DNA from: Duganella sp. 1411
Lineage (GTDB): Bacteria > Pseudomonadota > Gammaproteobacteria > Burkholderiales > Burkholderiaceae_D
Reading direction: 5' to 3'
NCBI RefSeq assembly: GCF_017833525.1
Contig: NZ_JAFICD010000003.1
Location: forward strand, 806,001 to 870,000
Length of the DNA: 64,000 nucleotides
In this document: positions 25,069 through 32,896 of the stretch, piece after piece
Layout: the number at the start of each line of letters is the position of its first letter
Position numbering within the stretch: position 1 is the first letter of the stretch
Notes under the pieces: model-generated
The model's input: only the letters and a program-made list of their open reading frames with translations
Databases searched by the model: none
What the model was told of the DNA's origin: nothing
Made by a program: the position numbers and the translations under genes

Positions 25069-27849
25069 GTGGAAAGCGATAACGATTTTTTCAGCTTCAT
25101 GAGCATGCCCAAGGAGCTGGTCACCTTCAACCGGCCGATCCGGCTCAAGCTCGACCTGCCGGGCGGCGTCAACGACGACATGCTGCTGCCGCAGCGCGTG
25201 TTCGGCACCGAGACGCTGTGCGGCGGCATCGACTACCGCGTCCTGTGCGTGTCGTCCAACGCCAACCTGGCCTTGAAGCAGCTGATCGCGGTGCCGGCCG
25301 CGCTGCAATTCGTCACCGACCAGGGCGGCCTGCGCAGCGTCTGCGGCATCGTCACCGAAGCCAGTTCCGGCGACAGCGACGGCGGCCTGGCCAGCTACCA
25401 GCTGGTGCTGCGCGACGCGCTGGCCGTCCTGGAAAAGCGCATCAACACGCGCGTGTTCCGCCAGATGGACGAAGTGGAGATCGTCCGCCAGATCCTGCGC
25501 GAATGGCGGCAAAAGAGCTCCACGCTGGGCGTCTGCTTCCGCGACGAGGTGGACGAGGTTTTTCATCTGCGCAAATACCCGCAGCGCGAATTCACGATGC
25601 AGCACAACGAATCGGACGCCGCCTTCATCCGCCGCCTGCTCAAGCGCAGCGGCATCGGCTGGTACGTGCGGGCCGAGGCCAATGGCGAAGGGCCGATGCA
25701 CACGCTGGTGCTGTTCAACGACGCCGAGAGCCTGCGCCAGAACGCCGCCGGCACCATCCGCTACCACCGCGACGCCGCCACCGAGGAGCGCGACACGATC
25801 ACCTCCTGGGGCGCGGTGCGCACGCTGCAGCCGGGCGTGGTGACGCGGCACAGCTGGGACTACCGCTATTCGCAGGGGCCGGACTACATGATGGCGCAGG
25901 CCACCAGCGGCGTCGACCAGGGCGTGTGCGGCAACGACCTGGCCGCGAGCCTGGACGACTACCAGGTGATGATGCCGCACGCGGGTGACGACGTCGATGA
26001 CCTGTGCCGCCTGGGCCGGCTGCACATGACGCGCCATGATTTTGAATCGAAGTGTTTTCATGGCGAAGGCAGCGTGCGCGATCTGTGCGCCGGCGAGTAC
26101 TTCACGCTGACCGGGCACCCGGAGGTGGACCAGCATCCGGCCCAGGAACGCGATTTCGTCGTCACGGCCTTGCAGGTGAACGCGCAGAACAACCTGCCCA
26201 AGGCGCTGGCCGAACGAGTGGAACGCATGTTCTCGCGCAGCCGCTGGACGCAGGACGTGCACGAGCCGCAGCTGCGCAAGGAGGTGGCGGAGCGGATGGC
26301 GTCGGGCGCGCTGCGCATGCACATCCAGTTCACGGCGGTGCGGCGCGGCGTGAAGATCGTGCCGGCGTACGACGCGCGCACCGATCTGCCGCAGGCGCTG
26401 ATGCAAAGCGCGATCGTCGTCGGGCCGAAGGGCGAGGAGGTGTATTGCGACCAGATGGGCAGGGTGAAGATCCGCTTCCCCGGCACGCGGGCGCCGGATC
26501 ATCAACACGCGGACGGTTCCGGCGCGGCCGGTGACGACAGCGATTCAGCCTGGGTGAGGGTGGCGTCGAACTGGGCGGGCAATGGGCCGGGCAGTGTGGA
26601 TCAGTGCGGGACGGTCGGCCTGCCGCGCGTGGGGACGGAGGTGCTGGTCAACTTCCTGGGCGGCGATCCGGACAAGCCGGTGATCGTCGGGCAGCTTTAT
26701 AACCAACTGGCGCAGCCGCCGGCGTTGAGTGATCGGGGTGACTTGCCGGGTAACCGCCACTTATCCGGCATCAAGAGCCGGGAAATCAGAGGCACCCGTG
26801 CGAATCAGCTTCGGCTGGATGACACGACCGGAGAAATAAGTGCGCAGTTGGCCAGTGATCATGGGGCCAGCCAGTTGAATCTCGGCTACCTCACGGAACA
26901 GAGGTCCAATGGAAGCGGTGTAGCGCGTGGGGAAGGCGCTGAGCTCAGGAGTGACAAAGCGGTCGCTATACGTGGAGTTAAGGGTGTTCTTATTTCTGCA
27001 AGTGGATGTGCGAAGTCCAATGACGCCATGCTGAGTCGTGACGAGCTTACCAATGTTGGGGAGCTATCTCAGCAAGTGATGAAGCAGCTTGCCACCCTTG
27101 CAGAAAAGCACGCTCTCGACGCGTCAGGCGGCGAAGAGCTTGCCGTCCTAGTTGATAGGATCAGGAAGCTGGACGATGGGAAAGGTGTGCCTTCCTGCGG
27201 TATTGGCGAATCGGTGGTGGCCGTTAGCGCTCCCGCTGGTATTTTTGTGGGCAGCCAAGAATCGATCGGTATTTGCGCAAAAACGGCGGTTGACGTGGCC
27301 AGCGCCGCAGACACGCGCGTTGGCTCCGGGCGGAATTTAATGCTGCGAGCCACACGCGGCATTAGCATGTTCGCCTTTAAACTGGGAATAAAGATAATTG
27401 CTGCAAGCGGGAATATTCGTATCGAATCACAGGGCGGCGACATCGAGATCACTTCTCTTAAGCGTATTAAATTGATAGCGAATGAAGGCATTGAACTTCA
27501 GTCTCCTGCTATTAAGTTCGTGGCACAGGGGTGTCAAGCAAACTACGGCGGCGGCAAGATCGCCCAACAAAGCAGCGGCGTCCACACGATTAAATCATCC
27601 GCTTTTCACCACGAGCTGGGAGGCGATGGCGCGCCGACGAACCTCAATCTCCCTCAAACAGATATTGAACACGACCAACAAGTGATCGTCACCGACCTTA
27701 TAACTGATGAGCCTGTTATTAACCGTCGCTACATTATTCGAATGGAAGATGGGCAAACTTTCAAGGGGAAGACAAACAATGAGGGCCTCACGGAGAGATT
27801 TTCAACGAAAATGGCTTTCGCGAATTATCAAATTGAGATCTTGGACTAA
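25069..27849 (+). CDS. vgrG: VgrG2, T6SS spike protein with C-terminal extension
   Basis: A 926-residue VgrG starting at GTG 25069, with a strong AGAGGAG site five bases upstream. Landmarks: QHNESDAAFIRRLLKRSGIGWYV in the gp27-like part, DQMGRVKIRFPG and GLPRVGTEVLVNFLGGDPDKP in the OB region, then a DUF2345-type beta region (ISMFAFKLGIKIIAASGNIR). The last about 60 residues (VIVTDLITDEPVINRRYII) resemble the transthyretin-like extension of VgrG1. From about 26.76 kb the GC content drops and stays low through the next genes, so the 3' third of vgrG2 travels with its cargo. It precedes a lipase effector by nine bases. Confidence 0.95.
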   Translation: MESDNDFFSFMSMPKELVTFNRPIRLKLDLPGGVNDDMLLPQRVFGTETLCGGIDYRVLCVSSNANLALKQLIAVPAALQFVTDQGGLRSVCGIVTEASSGDSDGGLASYQLVLRDALAVLEKRINTRVFRQMDEVEIVRQILREWRQKSSTLGVCFRDEVDEVFHLRKYPQREFTMQHNESDAAFIRRLLKRSGIGWYVRAEANGEGPMHTLVLFNDAESLRQNAAGTIRYHRDAATEERDTITSWGAVRTLQPGVVTRHSWDYRYSQGPDYMMAQATSGVDQGVCGNDLAASLDDYQVMMPHAGDDVDDLCRLGRLHMTRHDFESKCFHGEGSVRDLCAGEYFTLTGHPEVDQHPAQERDFVVTALQVNAQNNLPKALAERVERMFSRSRWTQDVHEPQLRKEVAERMASGALRMHIQFTAVRRGVKIVPAYDARTDLPQALMQSAIVVGPKGEEVYCDQMGRVKIRFPGTRAPDHQHADGSGAAGDDSDSAWVRVASNWAGNGPGSVDQCGTVGLPRVGTEVLVNFLGGDPDKPVIVGQLYNQLAQPPALSDRGDLPGNRHLSGIKSREIRGTRANQLRLDDTTGEISAQLASDHGASQLNLGYLTEQRSNGSGVARGEGAELRSDKAVAIRGVKGVLISASGCAKSNDAMLSRDELTNVGELSQQVMKQLATLAEKHALDASGGEELAVLVDRIRKLDDGKGVPSCGIGESVVAVSAPAGIFVGSQESIGICAKTAVDVASAADTRVGSGRNLMLRATRGISMFAFKLGIKIIAASGNIRIESQGGDIEITSLKRIKLIANEGIELQSPAIKFVAQGCQANYGGGKIAQQSSGVHTIKSSAFHHELGGDGAPTNLNLPQTDIEHDQQVIVTDLITDEPVINRRYIIRMEDGQTFKGKTNNEGLTERFSTKMAFANYQIEILD

Positions 27850-27858
27850 AGGAAATGT

Positions 27859-29604
27859 ATGGCAACCCAACTGCACTCGCGTAAGGACGGAGGTCAGCTT
27901 AAAGCTGAGGGATGTTGCACACCGAGGGAAGATAAAACGCCTCAGAAAGTTAGCGTGCCTCCAAAGCGAGTTTTACCGATAATTTTTCTACCCGGAATTA
28001 TGGGTTCCAATTTACGACTCAAGCCACAACGACAAAAGGAGCTAAGAAAAAGCAACAATATTGCATGGAGGCCTGATCGTTTATTAGAGGCAGCCCATTT
28101 GATCAATGCATCGCCTCGTGAGCGGCAGATGCAGTTAGATCCTAAAGAAACAGAGGTGGATAGCTATGAGCCGAATAAGCATACTACTGGCGATCCTTCG
28201 GAATCGGCGGCACAGCGGTATAAGGTTGACATTGGTAAAGCTCTTGCCGTGGGGATTAATACCCCGTTATTGTCTGACGATCCCGCTGGGGTCGCCAACG
28301 CAAAAACAAAAGAAATGAAGGCAATGGAACGAGGGTGGGGGGAAGTATATTACGGAAGTTATCGAGATATTCTTGAAACGTGTGAGCAATATCTTAATAG
28401 CCCGAGCGATTTCTCCTTTTGGAACCAGATTTTAGAACAAGATCCAGCGATATGGGGAGCCCATCCAGATTGCTCGCTAAAACCCCTCGGCAGAGATGAA
28501 TATCGTAAAGCAGTCCATGGCTGTTGGTTTCCTGTTCATGCAATGGGGTACAACTGGCTAAAATCCAATGCAGTATCTGCAAAAAAAATAAGCGCCAGAA
28601 TTATTTCGTTGATAAAAGAGTATCAAGAAAAAAAATATGAGTGCGAGAAAGTAATAATTATTACGCACTCCATGGGGGGATTATTAGCGCGCGCTGTGAT
28701 CCATCCGCAGATCGGAGGAATAGAGGCCCAAGTTTTGGGTATTGTTCACGGCGTAATGCCTGCAATCGGGTCTCCTGCGGCCTATAGACGCATTCGATGC
28801 GGAACGGAAAAGGGGGAGAAGGCGTTGGATCCTGCTCCCCAAGTCTTGGGCGCATTCGGCAGTCACGTGACAGCGGTCCTAGGAAATGCTCAAGGAGGTC
28901 TGGAGCTATTGCCTAGCAGGGCGTACGGAAATGGTTGGTTGGAAATAAAACAGAATGGCGTGACGTTGAAAAGACTTCCTGAACACGGTGATCCCTACCG
29001 GGAAATCTATCAGCTTCGAGACTCTTGGTTTCGTCTGCTTCGTGAAGAGTGGCTGAACCCGGCTGAGCTCGAAAGATGTGGATTCGACAACAGTTGTGAC
29101 CTGTTGGATGGTGCGAGATCTTTCCACGAAAAAATCCATTCCACTTATCACCCCGTTAGTTATGCGCATTATGGCGCCGACAACAGGCGCCCGTCTTGGG
29201 AAAAAGTAACTTGGGATCTGGATTCGAGGTATGGCGGAAGGCAATGGGGGAAACTAAAGATATATTCCGATGAGCAAGATGGCGCAATTCGCTTATTTGA
29301 GAGTGATACTGATGTATCGAATTCGGGAAGTCATTTACAAACATCGATTGATGGAGCCGGAGTAGATATTGTTTCGGCTGCGCCGTCTTTCTCACTGAGG
29401 ATGGGCCCTAGTGTTGGGCCGGGAGACCAGACGGTCCCTTTGCGTTCAGCTGACCAACAACTTCTCAGCGGGAAATTTAGCGGCATCTTTAGGCAGGTCG
29501 GTTACGAGCATCAAAAAAGTTATAAAGATTCTGCCGCTGTTCACTCTACAATTTATAGCATAGTGCGGATAGCGGCATTGATGAAATGGAATAGCGATGC
29601 GTAA
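27859..29604 (+). CDS. T6SS lipase effector (Tle-type alpha/beta hydrolase)
   Basis: A 581-residue alpha/beta hydrolase predicted to attack membrane phospholipids of rival cells. The oxyanion-type motif LPGIMGSNLR lies near residue 45 and the nucleophile elbow is THSMGG with Ser271. HGVMPAIGSPAAYRR follows, a segment I associate with Tle3-type lipases. No signal peptide is present, as expected for VgrG-delivered cargo. The gene sits between vgrG2 and a Tli4-type immunity gene with which its stop overlaps by eight bases. Strongly AT-rich relative to the chromosome. Assignment to one Tle family is uncertain; the lipase fold is clear. Confidence 0.82.
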   Translation: MATQLHSRKDGGQLKAEGCCTPREDKTPQKVSVPPKRVLPIIFLPGIMGSNLRLKPQRQKELRKSNNIAWRPDRLLEAAHLINASPRERQMQLDPKETEVDSYEPNKHTTGDPSESAAQRYKVDIGKALAVGINTPLLSDDPAGVANAKTKEMKAMERGWGEVYYGSYRDILETCEQYLNSPSDFSFWNQILEQDPAIWGAHPDCSLKPLGRDEYRKAVHGCWFPVHAMGYNWLKSNAVSAKKISARIISLIKEYQEKKYECEKVIIITHSMGGLLARAVIHPQIGGIEAQVLGIVHGVMPAIGSPAAYRRIRCGTEKGEKALDPAPQVLGAFGSHVTAVLGNAQGGLELLPSRAYGNGWLEIKQNGVTLKRLPEHGDPYREIYQLRDSWFRLLREEWLNPAELERCGFDNSCDLLDGARSFHEKIHSTYHPVSYAHYGADNRRPSWEKVTWDLDSRYGGRQWGKLKIYSDEQDGAIRLFESDTDVSNSGSHLQTSIDGAGVDIVSAAPSFSLRMGPSVGPGDQTVPLRSADQQLLSGKFSGIFRQVGYEHQKSYKDSAAVHSTIYSIVRIAALMKWNSDA

Positions 29605-30685
29605 CCATATTATTCGCTTAATCATAATCGGTGCGATGGTGGCCACCTCGATCATATCGTTTTTCTTTTTTTATTTTACACCAGGAAAATTAGAAAAGGC
29701 CGAAATTATGAAACTTCCACGGATTGATCATCTGTTCGAGAAAAGCCAGACTGTCTGCATCGGTCGATTTCTGATTGATGTGCCCGAAGGAGCAGAGGTT
29801 GTTTACGGGCCAGCTGAAGTGCCTTTCTCCCTTGGTATTTCTAAGGAAGAAGGGCGTTCGATAGGTGCGGTGGTGAGTGAGCGACTAACAGAGATAGAGA
29901 AAGAGCGAGAGTACGCGGAGGGACGTTTACTCAACGCGGACGCAATTATTGGACGAGTGATGGATGGTGGGATATCTGGCCAGAAAATTGTTTTTGGAGT
30001 CAGCGAAGCCAGTGGAGTTTTTTATCGGATTCAGTCATTCTTGCCTTTGGGGGATTATATCTTCACTCAAGAAATTGATTCTAGTGGTAAAAAGGAAGAG
30101 TATGAAAGAAACGTGAAACGATTGAATTTGATGGCATCGTTGTTCCGACTTCGTGATAAAACGGAAATTCCTCAAGCCCCCGGGATTTGTGTCGAAAATG
30201 GATTCTTCGCGGAGCCGCCCGAAAGTATACGTGAGTACGTTACACTTGGAATTCGATTGGTGGAATACCCTGATGTTCATTTCTCAATTTCTACTACAAA
30301 CAAGAAAAAGTTACTTGCCTCTGATGCGCTTGAGCCAAGAATACAGCAGGCAGAGGAAAACGCTATTAGCAATGGACTTGGCGGTTGGTATTCTCGGATA
30401 AAGACGTTGAGGCGTGGAGATCGTGCCTTGGGTAAATGGAAGGGTTTTGAAATTTTGGCTAGACTGCCGGCACAGGAAAAAGAAGGAGAATCTCATGAGT
30501 TCAAGTACTTAAGCCAGGGCGAGCCGATGAATCCTCTTTTGCCGTTGGTTGAGCTGGAACTGCGCACTGGCGTACAAGGAAATGATGTCGGTGGCGCCAA
30601 GCCCAGTCTTAGTGATGAAGAGGCGGTAGCGCTTTGGGATAGGCTGACTGGTTCGATTCGTGTTCGACCAGTGGCTGCAAAATAG
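29597..30685 (+). CDS. Tli4-type T6SS immunity protein
   Basis: A 362-residue protein with an N-terminal membrane anchor (IIIGAMVATSIISFFFFYF) that places the rest in the periplasm, where a lipase effector would act. The TVCIGRFLIDVPEGAEV segment after the anchor and the ICVENGFF segment near residue 197 are the landmarks of the Tli4 immunity family (N- and C-terminal domains). The start overlaps the effector gene by eight bases, the usual layout of an effector-immunity pair. AT-rich like its partner. Specific protection against the upstream lipase is inferred from position and localisation. Confidence 0.85.
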   Translation: MRNHIIRLIIIGAMVATSIISFFFFYFTPGKLEKAEIMKLPRIDHLFEKSQTVCIGRFLIDVPEGAEVVYGPAEVPFSLGISKEEGRSIGAVVSERLTEIEKEREYAEGRLLNADAIIGRVMDGGISGQKIVFGVSEASGVFYRIQSFLPLGDYIFTQEIDSSGKKEEYERNVKRLNLMASLFRLRDKTEIPQAPGICVENGFFAEPPESIREYVTLGIRLVEYPDVHFSISTTNKKKLLASDALEPRIQQAEENAISNGLGGWYSRIKTLRRGDRALGKWKGFEILARLPAQEKEGESHEFKYLSQGEPMNPLLPLVELELRTGVQGNDVGGAKPSLSDEEAVALWDRLTGSIRVRPVAAK

Positions 30686-30699
30686 ATAAGGAGCGCGAG

Positions 30700-30966
30700 A
30701 TGGCCGATGTAATCCGAGTTGGCGATGCTACCTCGCATGGCGGCAAAGTCCTCAGCAGCAGCGTGGAATATTTTGTTGTCGGTGGGAAGCCAGTCGTTGT
30801 CGTCGGAGACAAATGTATGTGCCCGGTCAACGGTCACCAGAACTGCACGGTAGTCAGCGGCAGTGCTACGCACTCCATAAGCGGCAAGGCAGTTGCCTAT
30901 CACGGTGACAAAACATCTTGTGGAGCAACGTTGATCTCGTCTATCCAAACCTTCTCTCAAAACTGA
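30700..30966 (+). CDS. PAAR domain protein (VgrG spike tip)
   Basis: An 88-residue PAAR protein, the sharpening tip of the VgrG spike. It begins VIRVGDATSHGGKV and has the repeated hairpins and Cys/His residues expected for the zinc site (DKCMCPVNGHQNC; AYHGDKTSCGATL). A good AAGGAGCG site precedes ATG 30700, 14 bp after the immunity gene stop. It completes the vgrG2-effector-immunity-PAAR cassette. Restriction-gene debris starts right after it. Confidence 0.93.
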   Translation: MADVIRVGDATSHGGKVLSSSVEYFVVGGKPVVVVGDKCMCPVNGHQNCTVVSGSATHSISGKAVAYHGDKTSCGATLISSIQTFSQN

Positions 30967-31005
30967 GAAAAGGCAGCTACGCGTCGGCAGTTGTTCCGTC
31001 GCTCG

Positions 31006-31693
31006 ATGGCGACAAGCAAAAAGAATGACTCCCCACTAGCGTCTTTGCGCTCGGAGCTGCGTGCGCTAACAGAGCGCATCGCCGCTACCGAAGCCGGCGA
31101 AGATCCCGGTGCCGTCAAAAGTCCGCCTCGGCCTGGAGCAGGTCGCCGCCAGCTGAAAACGTCACGCACAAGCTCGACCCTGTGTTGTGTCCCGAATCCA
31201 TCTTCGACCCAACCCCAACACCTCCGCACGCGTCGCCGGGCTGACCTTGGTCGCGCCAGCAGCACCCGCTGGCAAAGATCCCCGGTTTCTACGGCGCCGG
31301 CGTCTACGCCATTTACTACCGCGGCGACTTCGAACCCTACGCGCCGCTCAAGGGAATAGAGCACCAGATCTAGGTCGGCAAGGCCGATTCGGACAACCAG
31401 GCCACCAAGGACGCTGTCAGCCAGGGTACCAACTATCGGCCCGCTTCGACGCGCACGCGAAGAGCATCCGCAGCGCCGGTATCACTCTGAACTCCAACGA
31501 CTTTGACTGCCGCTTCCTGATCGTTCAAACAGGATTCCAGAAATCGGCCGAGGACTACCTCATTAATTTCTTCAAGTCGAGGCGGCGCTACTTCCTGGGT
31601 AGCTCTCAACGCGCCTGGCAAGGCCAATATGCCAGCCATGCCGACGCCAAGTGTCAGCGAAGAAAAGGCGACAGAATTGCGCCAGCCTTGTAA
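31006..31693 (+). pseudogene. Eco29kI-family (GIY-YIG) restriction endonuclease, broken
   Basis: Several frames must be joined to recover the protein. A first frame gives LASLRSELRALTERIAATEAG; a second gives NPNTSARVAGLTLVA; a third gives FYGAGVYAIYYRGDFEPYAPL and then, after a TAG stop, VGKAD; a fourth gives ARFDAHAKSI, NSNDFDCRFLIVQ and AEDYLINFF. This order matches Eco29kI-type nucleases: GIY-like motif, the YVGKA motif (Tyr codon now TAG), the R/H segment, and DFxCRF. At least three frameshifts and one stop make it inactive. No cognate methyltransferase stands beside it on this strand. Confidence 0.85.
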
Positions 31694-31901
31694 GTTTTTT
31701 TGCGAAGCAAAGATATTTCTACTCCAACGGAGGTCTAACTGATTTTGCTCTGCAAAGTAAGAAAGTCGCTGGTGTGGGCTTAGCTGACTCGGCAATATTG
31801 GGCGCCTAGGTAAAGGCTGCCTGCGATTGCGTGGCTCCGAATACACCTTGCTAGCGCGGTTCACATTTGGAGCAACCGATGACTAAGACCCATATGCCAC
31901 C

Positions 31902-32490
31902 TTATTTTTAAACGACGAGGATGCTATCGCCGTCGCTCTCTATGTCATGACGTCGAAAGCGGCAATTCAATACGAGCGCTTGCCAGATGGGCAACTGCGT
32001 ATCACTATTGCCCCACACGGTGCCTCATTGTTGAAAGAAAAATCAAAGCCATCATATGTCTACGTTCAAGAGGGCGGGTCGATGTCAGAATTGTATTTGC
32101 ACGAACACGAAACCAAGATGAGCGCGCTCGCTGGTCGAATTAATTGCGCATCCGCTGGGGCATATAAGACAGGCGCTGTCGTGGAAATATCTCCCTGTTT
32201 ACGGTCATTGGGAGACGTTTTTTATGCTACAGCGGAAGCCCTCGTCGGAACGGTCCCGGGCCTCGCTCTCTACAGAGAAAGCAGCAGCGAAATATGATGA
32301 ACCCGCCTCATTTAAGAAGCAGGTTGTTACCGCTTTTGAATTCGCCGGTGTCAGCCGGCGAAGTCTGGCATCTCCCGCGTTGTTGGTATATGTCGCTACT
32401 CAGCAGGTCATCGCGTTGATTAAAGGGCGCCCCAGCGGCGGCGCCCAATTACGGGTAGTACCAGTTCAAAATGACTGCTTGATTTCCTGA
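31902..32490 (+). pseudogene. Unknown gene, apparently frameshifted
   Basis: An open frame from ATG 31947 (116 codons: MTSKAAIQYERLPDGQLRI) looks coding, and the frame is open upstream to a stop at 31884 with coding-like residues (FLNDEDAIAVALYV). After about 32.27 kb the better frame shifts to one ending at 32490 (KYDEPASFKKQVVTAFEFAG). The joined product would be about 190 residues. I do not recognise it. It may be a damaged toxin or immunity gene from the T6SS cargo or a remnant of the restriction island; its end overlaps the opposite-strand EcoRII-N gene. Confidence 0.35.
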
Positions 32491-32878
32491 TCAACGTCAA
32501 TCTGAAGCGATTTTGTTTGAGGCCATTTCTTTGCATAACCAGCACATCTCCGCCTTGGGCAATACTGTGAATCGGGCCGAGTTGATCAGTGAGCCTAGAT
32601 TCGTGCGATCTGGTATCGCTCCAAGACTGATACTGGTATCGCGTGTTGACAGAACTCAGGAACTTTTCTCCGTCGTACAGCTCAGCATTGACTCGCTGAT
32701 CAATCGTAGGCTGTCTTGAAGAGGTCGTCCCGTTCAACTGTGGAAAGTATTGCCGCAGAGATTTGGGTATCAGAACACCCGCCTGATGGCCTTTACCCTC
32801 TCCGGTGTCATTTTTAGCGAGTACTTTAAAAAACGGCGCTTCCCATTCTTTAGACGGTTTCATGCAGTCGAGTTTCAT
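32420..32878 (-). CDS. Stand-alone EcoRII N-terminal (effector-binding) domain protein
   Basis: A 152-residue protein matching the EcoRII-N fold: FKVLAKNDTGEGKGHQAGVL near the N-terminus, RYQYQSWSDTRSHESRLT, then GGDVLVMQR and a final RRWGAL. In EcoRII this domain binds a second CCWGG site and holds the nuclease in check. Here there is no catalytic C-terminal domain in the gene. It starts 18 bp after the MvaI-type gene, behind a GAGGACAAC ribosome site, so it belongs to that operon. A DNA-binding sensor, recruitment or inhibitor role for the neighbouring endonuclease is an inference. Confidence 0.8.
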   Translation of the reverse strand: MKLDCMKPSKEWEAPFFKVLAKNDTGEGKGHQAGVLIPKSLRQYFPQLNGTTSSRQPTIDQRVNAELYDGEKFLSSVNTRYQYQSWSDTRSHESRLTDQLGPIHSIAQGGDVLVMQRNGLKQNRFRLTLIRKSSSHFELVLPVIGRRRWGAL

Positions 32879-32896
32879 GTTGTCCTCTTCAGTAAG

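Noticed and set aside
31433..31864. A 143-codon minus-strand frame over the Eco29kI remnant
   Set aside because: It is largely the complement of the recognisable nuclease segment and has no ribosome site or domain.
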